DNA of 64,000 nucleotides from a virus. The stretch spans positions 1 through 64,000 of the IMG/VR virus record IMGVR_UViG_3300032401_000690; one strand, written 5' to 3'. Below the pieces are notes generated by a model. That model made no database searches, was not told the DNA's origin, and saw only the letters and a list, made by a program, of their open reading frames with translations. Shown one piece after another: positions 1 to 7,715 of this stretch. The position numbers and the translations under genes are program-made. The first letter of the stretch is position 1, and each line of letters starts with the position of its first letter.

Positions 1-429
1 TATATTGAAAAATATGGGGAATATGATGGAAAAATAAAATATAATGGGTATTCTAAAGAACGAGTATCTAATATAATGGGGTTATCTATTTCGGCGTATT
101 CAAAAATATCTCAAGAATTGTTTTGGTTAATACATAATGAATTGTCTGATTATGAGATTTCTAGTTGTTATTTTAAAGAATTAAATAGAGAAGTATTTAT
201 AAATGGTAACAGTAAGACCTATATTCCTGATTTTATATATAAAAATAAAATTATAGAATATGATGGTTTATATTGGCATGATGAAATAAAAGACAACCGT
301 AGGAATCAATTTTATTTTGATAATGGTTATGAGTTGTTAGTAATAACCGACAATGACTTTAATCGTCAAAAAAAACCACAAGACGTGGTTAATAAATGTG
401 TTAAATTTTTAAGAAATGAAACAAAATGA
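1..429 (+). CDS. Homing endonuclease, Vsr-like (EDxHD type), 5' end outside window
   Basis: The reading frame is open from base 1 (it begins YIEKYGEYDGK) to the TGA at 427-429, so the first in-window ATG at 76 is internal and the N-terminus lies upstream. The IEKYGE... block followed by GYSK/AYSKISQELF is a linker often seen in phage homing endonucleases. The C-terminal half has YIPDF, then IIEYDGLYWHD, an arginine-rich stretch and NGYELLVITDNDF. This is the Glu-Asp-x-His-Asp layout of Vsr-like nucleases, the family described from fractured intein genes. It sits between the unseen N-half of the terminase and the C-half carrying the C-intein, so it is probably the mobility gene of a split intein. 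Its last 14 bases overlap the next start codon. Family is fairly certain; cleavage site unknown. Confidence 0.8.
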   Translation, partial: YIEKYGEYDGKIKYNGYSKERVSNIMGLSISAYSKISQELFWLIHNELSDYEISSCYFKELNREVFINGNSKTYIPDFIYKNKIIEYDGLYWHDEIKDNRRNQFYFDNGYELLVITDNDFNRQKKPQDVVNKCVKFLRNETK

Positions 430-739
430 TCGTTATGAAATTTTAACACCGGAAGGTTTTGTGAAATTTGATGGAATACAAAAATTAATGAAAAAAACTA
501 GGGAAATATTTTTTGATAATAATATGACATTAAGGTGTAGTTATAACCATAAAATTTTTAATTATGATGGTGAAGAAGTATTAACTAAAAATATTAACGT
601 TAATGATAAAATTAAATCCCAAGATGGTTTTTTAACTGTTATTGATATTATCGATTACGATTACGAAACCGAAGTTTATGATATTATCAATGCTGGTGAA
701 TTACATTTATATTACACTAATGATATTGTGTCACATAAT
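416..739 (+). other. C-intein coding segment (108 residues) in TerL
   Basis: This segment ends with codons for His-Asn at 734-739 directly before the Cys+1 codon at 740-742. Its length (108 residues) fits a split very close to the intein N-terminus rather than the usual split at the endonuclease site, since it still carries the N-proximal EILTPEGF and B-block regions. It begins with an independent ATG overlapping the upstream endonuclease gene by 14 nt. Confidence 0.88.
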
Positions 740-1588
740 TGCAATTTTCTTGGATCTGGTGATAACGTATTTGATTCAAATATGTTGCAAACAATTCGTG
801 AAAATATGATAAAAGAACCCGCAAATAAAATGATGGGTAATTCTTTATGGATATGGAAGGAACCTGTTGTAGGACATAAATACATTATGGGTGTTGATGT
901 TAGTCGTGGTGATAGTGAGGATTTTAGTACAATACAAATTATTGATTTTGATGAACGGGAACAAGTATTAGAATATATTGGAAAAATCCCACCTGATGTA
1001 TTGGCAGAGATTGCATATAAATGGGGGAATATGTATTCTTGTTTTATTGTTATTGATATTACTGGTGGTATGGGAATTGCAACATCAAGAAAATTACAAG
1101 AACTTGGATATAAAAATATGTATGTTGATGGTATTGACCAAAATAATACTTGGAAATATGACCCAAAAGCGTTAGATAAAATACCGGGAATAAACTTTAA
1201 TAACAAACGAGTTCAAATAATTGCCGCCTTTGAAGAAGGTATGAGACATAAATTCAGAATTTATAGTTCAAGGTTGTTTAATGAGATGAATACCTTTGTT
1301 TATGTGAATGGAAGACCTGATCACCAAAAGGGTCATCACGATGATTTGATTATGTCTATATCAATTGCCTTATATGTTGGTGAATCATCCTTCTCTAGTC
1401 TTGAAAGGGTAACAGAACAAACTAAGGCGATGTTAGATTCTTGGACGGTTACCAATAATGAATCGGTTAAGGAGATAATAAACTTTAATCCACAAATGCC
1501 ACATTTTGGGTTTGATAATGGAAACAATAATTCGGGAGCATCTAGAAAGGATTATGAAACATATGGTTGGTTATTTGGTGGTAGATAG
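416..1588 (+). CDS. terL: C-terminal half of large terminase (TerL) fused to an atypically split C-intein
   Basis: Residues 1-108 are a C-intein and residues 109-390 are the nuclease half of a T4 gp17-like packaging motor. The intein part has EILTPEGF, a B-block around RCSYNHKIF (His45), VYDI near the end and the terminal VSHN|C junction (His107, Asn108, Cys109). It lacks only the first ~25 residues with Cys1, the arrangement known for the AceL-TerL intein, also in a terminase. The extein starts CNFLGSGD. The RNase H-type nuclease shows GVDVSRGD (Asp161), VIDITGGMG and HHDDLIMS (Asp309/310), which cut concatemeric DNA during headful packaging. The ATPase domain must be encoded upstream. The two polypeptides would be joined by protein trans-splicing. 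Confidence 0.92.
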   Translation: MKQNDRYEILTPEGFVKFDGIQKLMKKTREIFFDNNMTLRCSYNHKIFNYDGEEVLTKNINVNDKIKSQDGFLTVIDIIDYDYETEVYDIINAGELHLYYTNDIVSHNCNFLGSGDNVFDSNMLQTIRENMIKEPANKMMGNSLWIWKEPVVGHKYIMGVDVSRGDSEDFSTIQIIDFDEREQVLEYIGKIPPDVLAEIAYKWGNMYSCFIVIDITGGMGIATSRKLQELGYKNMYVDGIDQNNTWKYDPKALDKIPGINFNNKRVQIIAAFEEGMRHKFRIYSSRLFNEMNTFVYVNGRPDHQKGHHDDLIMSISIALYVGESSFSSLERVTEQTKAMLDSWTVTNNESVKEIINFNPQMPHFGFDNGNNNSGASRKDYETYGWLFGGR

Positions 1589-1596
1589 TATTTATA
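1589..1596 (+). promoter_or_regulatory. Candidate late promoter element TATTTATA
   Basis: TATTTATA lies 11 bp before the ATG of the 83-residue protein. The same octamer recurs before many other genes of this window and resembles the T4 late -10 element TATAAATA. No Shine-Dalgarno sequence is seen in the short leader. Confidence 0.6.
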
Positions 1597-1607
1597 AATA
1601 AAGTATA

Positions 1608-1859
1608 ATGGGTTTAAATCAAAGAAAAAGGTCTGGTAATATAATTGCGGGTAGTACAATGATTGTACCGGGGCAACCTGTGTTAAGTGCGAAAAGATTT
1701 CCCTTAACTTTTAACAAAAAGGGATCTTTACCTGACACAAATAGAGAACAAAATTATGTTCCACCAGCACCCCCAGTTATTATAACAAATTATATTTTAA
1801 CGGAAAATAACCAATCATTAATAACCCAATATGGGGATCATTTGGTATGGACTTATTAA
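1608..1859 (+). CDS. Small hypothetical protein between terminase and portal
   Basis: The 83-residue product is not recognised. It starts with a basic N-terminus (MGLNQRKRSGN), followed by a Gly/Pro-rich stretch and PPAPPVIITNY, and ends with WTY. There is no signal peptide or membrane segment. It has its own TATTTATA element 11 bp upstream and lies between terL and the portal gene. T4-like phages place tail tube and sheath genes here, but this product is far too short for either. A minor virion or packaging role is only inferred from position. Confidence 0.6.
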   Translation: MGLNQRKRSGNIIAGSTMIVPGQPVLSAKRFPLTFNKKGSLPDTNREQNYVPPAPPVIITNYILTENNQSLITQYGDHLVWTY

Positions 1860-1901
1860 ATAACTCAAGTAATATTATATAAAAAAAATTAAATAGTCAA
1901 C

Positions 1902-3737
1902 ATGGAACAAAATCAAAACAATCTAACAATTTGGCAAAGACTATCCCAAGCATTTGGGCCTAACTCACTGTTAAATCAAGATTATCCAACATATAAGTTT
2001 GATAAAAAAGAATTATTAAGAACCACAGATAAACAGGAATTTGAGAAGGAAAAACTTCAATCTCAACAAACTATGTATTTGTCAGGTCAATGGGCAAAAA
2101 TTGAGAATAACTTATATACTCAAGCGGTTTATTATGAACCAACAAGAATTGCAGCATTCTACGACTACGAATCAATGGAATTTACTCCTGAGATATCAAC
2201 TGCGTTAGATATATATTCTGAAGAATCAACAACTTCAGATCAAGATGGTTTTATTTTACAAATTTATTCAGAATCAAAAAGAATAAAAGGTATTCTTGCC
2301 GATTTATTTAATAATGTATTAGACATTAATACCAATTTGGCAATGTGGACAAGAAATACCTGTAAATATGGTGATAATTTTGTTTATTTAAAATTGGACC
2401 CAGAAAAAGGTATTGTTGGGTGTATGCAATTACCTAATATTGAGATTGAACGATTGGAAGGGGGTATGGCGGCAAAATCTGTCAATGCTGAGGTTGATCC
2501 TAAACAAAAAGGATTGAGATTCCATTGGAAAGTTAAAGACATGGAATTTAGTTCTTGGGAAATTGCTCACTTTAGATTGTTAGGTGATGACAGAAAATTA
2601 CCATATGGTACCTCTATGTTGGAAAAGGCGAGAAGAATATGGAAACAATTAATATTATCTGAAGATGCTATGTTAATTTATCGTACATCAAGAGCACCTG
2701 AACGAAGAGTGTTTAAGGTGTTTGTTGGGAATATGGATGATAAAGATGTTGAACCATATGTACAACGTGTTGCAAATAAATTCAAACGAGATCAGGTAGT
2801 TGATCCAAAAACAGGAAATGTTGATTTACGTTTTAATCAAATGGCGGTGGATCAAGATTACTTTGTCCCTGTTAGAGATGCCGCACAAACAATGCCTATT
2901 GAGACATTACCAGGAGCACAAAATTTATCGGAAATTGCGGATATTGAATACATCCAAAAGAAATTGGTTACCGCATTACGTGTACCAAAAGCACATTTAG
3001 GGTTTGAGGAAGTTGTTGGTGATGGTAAAAACTTATCATTACAGGATATCCGTTTTGCAAGAACCATACATAAAATACAAAAAAGTATGATTGCAGAAAT
3101 GAATAAAATTGCAATCATTCATTTATTCTTATTAGGGTTTGAAGATGAATTACAAAACTTTACATTAGGTCTTACTAATCCATCAAAACAAGCAGATCTA
3201 TTAATGGTTGATGTTTGGAAAGAAAAAGTATTACTTTATAAAGATCTTGTCAGTGAAATACCTAACACTCTTGCGCCGACATCAGCAACTTGGGCTAAAA
3301 AACATATTTTTGGATTCTCAGATGAAGATATTAAGTTAGATGTTCAACAAATGAGGTTAGAACGAGCAGTTGCTGCCGAACTTACAAATACTCCAACAAT
3401 AATCACACATACAGGTATGTTTGATACTGTGGATAAGTTATATAAAGTTAAGTCAGGATCAACTGAAACTGTACCACCGCCAGATGAAGGGGGTGATATG
3501 GGTGGATTACCACCGATGGGACCACCAATGGGGGGTTCAGAACCAATGGGACCACCGATGGGAGGACCTGAACCAGGTGGTGAGGCAGGTGGATTACCTG
3601 AAAATAATGAAAAAAATAACCTAAATATCCTATTAGAAAGTGATGATTTACAGGGTGATTCGTATATTGATTTATCCGGAGCAAGAAATTCTTTGGGTTC
3701 AATGGAAGAAGCTTTGAGCAAATTGCTAAGAGATTGA
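1902..3737 (+). CDS. Portal protein (T4 gp20-like)
   Basis: At 611 residues the product is close to the usual length of myovirus portals (T4 gp20 is 524). The N-terminal half contains the typical portal run EPTRIAAFYDYESMEF followed by TPEISTALDIYSEE, then KYGDNFVYL and an RRIWKQLILSEDAMLIYRT-type helix. Residues ~380-420 carry RVPKAHLGFEE and the clip/wing region. The C-terminus (about residues 525-565) is a low-complexity Gly-Pro-Met tract with repeats of PPMGG, then an acidic tail. Portals form the dodecameric ring at the head vertex through which terminase pumps DNA. Its place after terL and before the protease, scaffold and capsid genes fits T4 order. The poorly conserved proline-rich tail is unusual. 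Confidence 0.92.
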   Translation: MEQNQNNLTIWQRLSQAFGPNSLLNQDYPTYKFDKKELLRTTDKQEFEKEKLQSQQTMYLSGQWAKIENNLYTQAVYYEPTRIAAFYDYESMEFTPEISTALDIYSEESTTSDQDGFILQIYSESKRIKGILADLFNNVLDINTNLAMWTRNTCKYGDNFVYLKLDPEKGIVGCMQLPNIEIERLEGGMAAKSVNAEVDPKQKGLRFHWKVKDMEFSSWEIAHFRLLGDDRKLPYGTSMLEKARRIWKQLILSEDAMLIYRTSRAPERRVFKVFVGNMDDKDVEPYVQRVANKFKRDQVVDPKTGNVDLRFNQMAVDQDYFVPVRDAAQTMPIETLPGAQNLSEIADIEYIQKKLVTALRVPKAHLGFEEVVGDGKNLSLQDIRFARTIHKIQKSMIAEMNKIAIIHLFLLGFEDELQNFTLGLTNPSKQADLLMVDVWKEKVLLYKDLVSEIPNTLAPTSATWAKKHIFGFSDEDIKLDVQQMRLERAVAAELTNTPTIITHTGMFDTVDKLYKVKSGSTETVPPPDEGGDMGGLPPMGPPMGGSEPMGPPMGGPEPGGEAGGLPENNEKNNLNILLESDDLQGDSYIDLSGARNSLGSMEEALSKLLRD

Positions 3738-3745
3738 TATTTATA
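3738..3745 (+). promoter_or_regulatory. Candidate late promoter element TATTTATA
   Basis: TATTTATA is 13 bp before the ATG at 3759 and just after the portal stop codon, so the downstream head genes may have their own late transcript. Confidence 0.55.
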
Positions 3746-3758
3746 TATAAAAAACGAT

Positions 3759-4472
3759 ATGAAATTTGGTATATTAAAATCTAAAATAGAAAATGTGTTA
3801 ATTGAATCTTACAAGAAAAACACATTCAAGAAAGAAATGTTTATTTTTGAGGAACTAATCTTAAAGAATAAAAATGTTAGTAAATTGTTTTATTTGTATG
3901 GGGAATTAAGTTCTAATAAAGGACTTAACGAATCTGTGGCAAATGAATATATTAACCAAAGTATTATACTATACGAAAACTTAATAAATAAAATCCCAAC
4001 TTCACAATTAAAAGAAATTCAAATGTGGGTTGGTCATATCCAATGTGAAAATACTTATAACACAATAGATAATCTGTTTTCAAATGATGTTGTTAATCTT
4101 GAAGATAAAATCAATAGTAAAAATTCTATATTAGAATCAATTAAACTACCAAAAACTGAAAAGAAAACTGACATAGTTAATGTTCCAATTAAAGATATGG
4201 TGGAGATTGCAAATAAAACAATCACCAACTATATTGATAATTTAACAGAATCTGACAAAAAAGAATTAAAGTCTTTATTGTCGTCAAACGATGATACAAT
4301 TAAAGAATCATACTTTATGTTGAAAGGTAGTGTATTAACTAAATTGGAAAACCTACAAGAAAGTGATTCTGATGTTAATAACAAAATCACCGAAACAATT
4401 AATAAGATAAAGGACGAATCTTACGATAAGATTAATTACTTTAAATTACGAAAATTAAATGGGGAACTTTAA
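3759..4472 (+). CDS. Probable prohead core protein, unknown family
   Basis: The 237-residue, Lys/Glu/Asn-rich, mostly helical product has no recognised domain. It lies where T4 encodes the small prohead core proteins, between portal and protease. The first residues MKFGILKSKIENVLIES form a basic amphipathic segment ending L-I-E|S, close to the gp21-type cleavage rule (L/I-x-E). It may therefore enter the prohead and be trimmed by the protease encoded at 5235. Several other DLTESDKKEL-like helical stretches follow. Function is inferred from position only. Its 3' end overlaps the opposite-strand bS21 gene by 4 bp. Confidence 0.65.
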   Translation: MKFGILKSKIENVLIESYKKNTFKKEMFIFEELILKNKNVSKLFYLYGELSSNKGLNESVANEYINQSIILYENLINKIPTSQLKEIQMWVGHIQCENTYNTIDNLFSNDVVNLEDKINSKNSILESIKLPKTEKKTDIVNVPIKDMVEIANKTITNYIDNLTESDKKELKSLLSSNDDTIKESYFMLKGSVLTKLENLQESDSDVNNKITETINKIKDESYDKINYFKLRKLNGEL

Positions 4473-4654
4473 TCGTTAGAAATCATTTTTTGACGATAAA
4501 TCGCCCTATTTTTATTTGTTCTATTTAATACCGACTTTTTAGTATATTGCTTTCTATCATTAAGTAATGAACTTTGTCTTGTTTTTATTACCTTACTTTT
4601 TAATTCTTTTAGGGATTTTTCTATATTCCCGTGTTTTACAACTACTATTAACAT
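4469..4654 (-). CDS. rpsU: Ribosomal protein bS21 homologue
   Basis: The 61-residue product begins MLIVVVKHGNIEKSLKELK and continues with KVIKT, NDRKQYTKKSV and RAIYRQK. This matches bS21: a short beta start, GxNIExALKxxK, KTG, RxQxYxKPSV and, as in Bacteroidota S21, a C-terminal (K/R)AxYxQ. bS21 sits by the 16S rRNA 3' end on the 30S platform and influences initiation. It is the only gene on the minus strand inside the head module, convergent with the gene before it (4-bp overlap) and divergent from the next. No Shine-Dalgarno-like sequence is seen in its leader. Phage-encoded bS21 is known from metagenomic and pelagic phages. The product probably replaces or competes with the host protein on ribosomes. 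Confidence 0.85.
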   Translation of the reverse strand: MLIVVVKHGNIEKSLKELKSKVIKTRQSSLLNDRKQYTKKSVLNRTNKNRAIYRQKMISND

Positions 4655-4677
4655 CTGATATTTTTACGAATTTATTG

Positions 4678-4699
4678 TATTTGATATATATCACAAATA
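4678..4699. promoter_or_regulatory. Inverted repeat between divergent genes, possible operator
   Basis: TATTTG...CAAATA arms flank a self-complementary GATATATATC core in the 86-bp gap between the bS21 gene and the divergent gene at 4744. It could be an operator or overlapping promoters. In sequence this AT-rich, chance cannot be excluded. Confidence 0.25.
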
Positions 4700-4743
4700 T
4701 ACCTATTATTTTAAAAATAAACGTGATAACATGAAAAAAATTG

Positions 4744-5211
4744 ATGAAAAAAGGAAAAACTTCCAAATTAATTGGTTATAGATCCTCAAAGGTGATATAC
4801 GGAACAGTAAACTCCAAAGATTTTAAATCCCTATACCTTAACTTACAAACTTGGGTGGAACCCAAAATTGATCCAGAATCTTGGTCAAGAATTGTACTAA
4901 ATATGGGTAGATCTATTAAACATTCAGTATATGAACATATAGATAAAACATTGTTTGACGACAAATTTATTGTTGATATGGACCTAAGAACAAGCGGACT
5001 ACAACCAAAGAAAAAATCGTTTATGAACCTTGAAATTAATTTGTTCCTAATAGATGAATTAGACTTTAAAGATACAAAACTAAAGAGAAAATTAAAAACT
5101 ATCGTCAAAGGAATATATGATGATGTTCTTATCAAAAACGAAAACTTTAAGTTTTCTTTAACAAAAAATGGAAATGTGAAACCAAATAAGGTAAAAATAG
5201 AAAAAGTTTAA
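4744..5211 (+). CDS. Hypothetical protein in the head module
   Basis: The 155-residue basic product (MKKGKTSKLIGYRSSK...) is not recognised. An in-frame TTG lies one codon upstream at 4741, but ATG 4744 is the more likely start. The body has mixed alpha/beta character (FKSLYLNLQTWVEP, FMNLEINLFLIDEL) and a very basic C-terminus. It lies between a probable core protein and the prohead protease, so a role in head assembly is inferred from position. Confidence 0.6.
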   Translation: MKKGKTSKLIGYRSSKVIYGTVNSKDFKSLYLNLQTWVEPKIDPESWSRIVLNMGRSIKHSVYEHIDKTLFDDKFIVDMDLRTSGLQPKKKSFMNLEINLFLIDELDFKDTKLKRKLKTIVKGIYDDVLIKNENFKFSLTKNGNVKPNKVKIEKV

Positions 5212-5219
5212 TATTTATA
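5212..5219 (+). promoter_or_regulatory. Candidate late promoter element TATTTATA
   Basis: TATTTATA overlaps the end of the upstream gene region and lies 15 bp before the protease ATG at 5235. It has the same spacing class as other copies in this window. Confidence 0.55.
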
Positions 5220-5234
5220 TATAAAACTTTTGAT

Positions 5235-5963
5235 ATGAACGAAAATAGAATATTAGGGCCAAATGAAACGGGACGCGGGATTCTTGTTGAATACGATGCC
5301 GGTTACATCAACCCAACAGATAAATATAACTCAGAAATACTTAAAGAATCTAAGAATTTTTTAGACCACTCAAAACCATTTGAATTTTATGCCGTATTAC
5401 AAAAATACGACACACCAAATAGAAATGGTAGAGTATACCCTAAAAAGATTCTTGAACGAGAAGCTCAGAACTATAAGAAGATGATTGAGAAGGGAACTTC
5501 CCTTTCGGAGTTAAACCACCCTGAATCATCACTTATTGATCTTGATCGTGTTTCACACATCATCACTGAAGTGTTTTGGGAAGGTCCTGTTCTATTGGGT
5601 AAATTAAAACTATTAACAAGTCCTGGGTTTCACCAAAGTGGTGTATGTTCCACTAAAGGAGATTTGGCGGCAAACTACCTAAGACAAGGTGTAACATTAG
5701 GAATATCTTCTCGTGGTGTTGGATCACTTAAAAAAGTGGGAGAACAAAATGAAGTACAAGAAGATTTTGAGTTAATTTGTTTTGACCTTGTATCTTCACC
5801 ATCTACGCCAGGAGCATATCTTTTCTTAAATAGAGATGATAGACACAAATATGATGAGAACTTAGAAGAAGAGAAAAAAATTACCGTTGATCGTCATGTT
5901 GGGGAATCTGGAAACAAATCACTTGACTTAATGAAAAGATTATCCGATTATTTGGATAAATAA
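5235..5963 (+). CDS. Prohead core protease (T4 gp21-like serine protease)
   Basis: The 242-residue product has the hallmarks of the T4-type prohead protease. NRNGRVYPKKIL (residues ~62-73) is the substrate-strand motif. SELNHPE gives the likely catalytic His95, and LGISSRGVGSL gives the likely nucleophile at Ser158 or Ser159. An acidic C-terminal tail follows. The enzyme removes N-terminal peptides from capsid and core proteins after (I/L)-x-E, then digests the scaffold. It directly precedes the scaffold and capsid genes. Probable substrates in this window are the capsid protein (cut after Glu60) and several proteins with short basic/hydrophobic leader peptides. Confidence 0.9.
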   Translation: MNENRILGPNETGRGILVEYDAGYINPTDKYNSEILKESKNFLDHSKPFEFYAVLQKYDTPNRNGRVYPKKILEREAQNYKKMIEKGTSLSELNHPESSLIDLDRVSHIITEVFWEGPVLLGKLKLLTSPGFHQSGVCSTKGDLAANYLRQGVTLGISSRGVGSLKKVGEQNEVQEDFELICFDLVSSPSTPGAYLFLNRDDRHKYDENLEEEKKITVDRHVGESGNKSLDLMKRLSDYLDK

Positions 5964-5969
5964 AATAAA

Positions 5970-6185
5970 ATGGAACAAGGAGAAAAGTATTTCGTAGCAA
6001 AAATTACATCAGACCTGTTAGATACAGAGTCAGGTAAAGTAAAAAAAATGAGAGAAGAAAAATTGGTAATGGGATATACCCCAACCGATGTTGAGGCTAA
6101 AGTCACTAAAGTATATGAAAATTATACGATGGATTGGAGAATCACTTCAATTACTGAAAGTAAAATTGATGAGGTTATTGACTAA
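5970..6185 (+). CDS. Small DUF4494-like protein
   Basis: The 71-residue product reads YFVAKITSDLLDTESGKVKKMREEKLVM... with a later TPTDVEAKV and WRITSITESK. This layout (a strand, G-K-x-KK, E-x-L-V, T-x-x-EA, a final strand-helix) is like the DUF4494 family common in Bacteroidota genomes and their phages. No function is known. It follows the protease by 6 bp and is followed by a terminator. Confidence 0.6.
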   Translation: MEQGEKYFVAKITSDLLDTESGKVKKMREEKLVMGYTPTDVEAKVTKVYENYTMDWRITSITESKIDEVID

Positions 6186-6203
6186 CTAAATTAAAAATTT
6201 AAG

Positions 6204-6235
6204 AAAGGATGGACAAATGTTCATCCTTTTTTTAT
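6204..6235 (+). terminator. Rho-independent terminator after the protease operon
   Basis: AAAGGATGGAC pairs with GTTCATCCTTT around a 4-nt loop, followed by a T7 run. It separates the protease transcript from the scaffold and capsid transcript. Confidence 0.85.
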
Positions 6236-6298
6236 GCCCTATAATTTTTTATTTTAAATAAAAACAACTCTAAAAGTGAATTTTTTGAAATAGTCAAG

Positions 6299-6306
6299 TA
6301 TTTATC
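6299..6306 (+). promoter_or_regulatory. Candidate late promoter element TATTTATC
   Basis: A one-base variant of the TATTTATA element lies 20 bp before the scaffold ATG and directly after the terminator, so it probably drives scaffold and major capsid expression. Confidence 0.55.
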
Positions 6307-6326
6307 AATAAAACTATTCAAAAATA

Positions 6327-7682
6327 ATGAACAAAAAAGAATCATTAGTTGAGGACACATTCATCCAGTTAAGAAACTTGGAGAATGTGATCGCTGAAAA
6401 CGCACAAGGAATACTTGCATCTACAATGACGCAAGAAATCAAAGAATTAGTAAAAGAATCTCTCAACGAACAAGACGATGAGGAGATTGACCTAGAAGCT
6501 GAGGTTGATACCGACGCTGATAATGACGAAATGGATATGGATATGGACATGGGTATGGATGATGAAATGGATATGGATTCTGATGACGAAATGGATATGG
6601 ACATGGATATGGATGTTGATGACGATACAATCGATCTAACAGGTGCTTCTGACGAAGAAATTCTTCGTGTATTTAAAGCGATGAAAGATGAGGATGGTAT
6701 TATCGTAAAAAAGGAAAACGATATGTTGCATTTATCAGATGAAAATGAAAACGTAGATTACCTAATTCAACTTGGAGAATCATATGATGAATTCGAAGAT
6801 GAAGATGAATTCGGATCTGAAGAAGAAGAAAATGAAGGTGTAATTTATGAATTACATATTGATTCTGACGAAGATGAAGATGAAGATCTTTCTTTTGATG
6901 ATTTTGATGAAGATGAATTTGAATTTGAAGAAGAAGAAGAAGTTGAAGAAGAAGACGAATATGTTATGGAATCTTCAAAATTCAAATCTAAAGGAATTGG
7001 TATGGGTAACGCTTCAAAATTCAAATACGGAAAAAAACCTAACCAAGATGGTGGTTTCGATGTTAAGAAAAAACAAGGAACAAGAGGTGTTGGAATGGGT
7101 AAAGCAAAATTCGAATATAAGGAGGAAGTTAACACAGGAAAAGAAACTAAAAGACCAGTTAGAAAACCAACAGTTAAAAAAGTGGAGACTAAAGAGGCTT
7201 CAAGAACTTATGGTAATGGATCTAAATCAGGTCGTGGTTTAAGAAAAGGTATTACACCTAATAGAAACTTAAACTTAGAATCTAAAAACGAAGAGTTAAA
7301 CTTACTTAGAGAAAAAAATGAAGAGTATAGAAAAGCACTTAATCTTTTCAGAACTAAATTGAATGAGGTTGCGGTATTCAACTCAAACTTAGCTTACGCT
7401 ACTCGTTTGTTTACTGAACACTCTACAACAAAACAAGAAAAGATCAATGTATTAAGACGATTTGATGGTGTTGAAACTATTAAAGAATCTAAAAATCTAT
7501 ACAAAACAATTAAAGACGAACTTTCAACTACAACAAGTACGGATAATACAATTAACGAATCTTTCGAAAGAAATCTGATTAAAACACCTACAAGTGGATC
7601 AGCAGCAAACTTGATCGAATCTAAAACGTATGAAAATCCTCAATTTATGAGAATGAAAGATTTAATGTCAAAATTAAAATAA
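6327..7682 (+). CDS. Prohead scaffold / core protein (T4 gp22-like)
   Basis: The 451-residue product begins with a helical segment (residues 1-48). An extremely acidic region follows (about residues 50-215), dominated by Asp/Glu/Met repeats such as MDMDMDMGMDD and EEEEEVEEEDE. Next is a basic linker with two related blocks of KGIGMG/RGVGMGKA type, then a coiled-coil-prone C-terminal helical region. Acidic and helical composition, and position between the gp21-like protease and the capsid gene, fit a gp22-type scaffold that is degraded during head maturation. The acidic block is longer than in T4 gp22. Confidence 0.8.
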   Translation: MNKKESLVEDTFIQLRNLENVIAENAQGILASTMTQEIKELVKESLNEQDDEEIDLEAEVDTDADNDEMDMDMDMGMDDEMDMDSDDEMDMDMDMDVDDDTIDLTGASDEEILRVFKAMKDEDGIIVKKENDMLHLSDENENVDYLIQLGESYDEFEDEDEFGSEEEENEGVIYELHIDSDEDEDEDLSFDDFDEDEFEFEEEEEVEEEDEYVMESSKFKSKGIGMGNASKFKYGKKPNQDGGFDVKKKQGTRGVGMGKAKFEYKEEVNTGKETKRPVRKPTVKKVETKEASRTYGNGSKSGRGLRKGITPNRNLNLESKNEELNLLREKNEEYRKALNLFRTKLNEVAVFNSNLAYATRLFTEHSTTKQEKINVLRRFDGVETIKESKNLYKTIKDELSTTTSTDNTINESFERNLIKTPTSGSAANLIESKTYENPQFMRMKDLMSKLK

Positions 7683-7715
7683 AAATAAACTAAAAACAAA
7701 TAAAAAACCAAAAAA

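Noticed and set aside
712-1206. Minus-strand frame inside TerL
   Set aside because: It is a shadow of the terminase gene; the plus frame has intein and nuclease motifs, the minus frame has none.
6845-7135. Serine-rich minus-strand frame opposite the scaffold gene, also 6314-6604
   Set aside because: Poly-Ser is the antisense image of GAA/GAT-rich acidic coding sequence.
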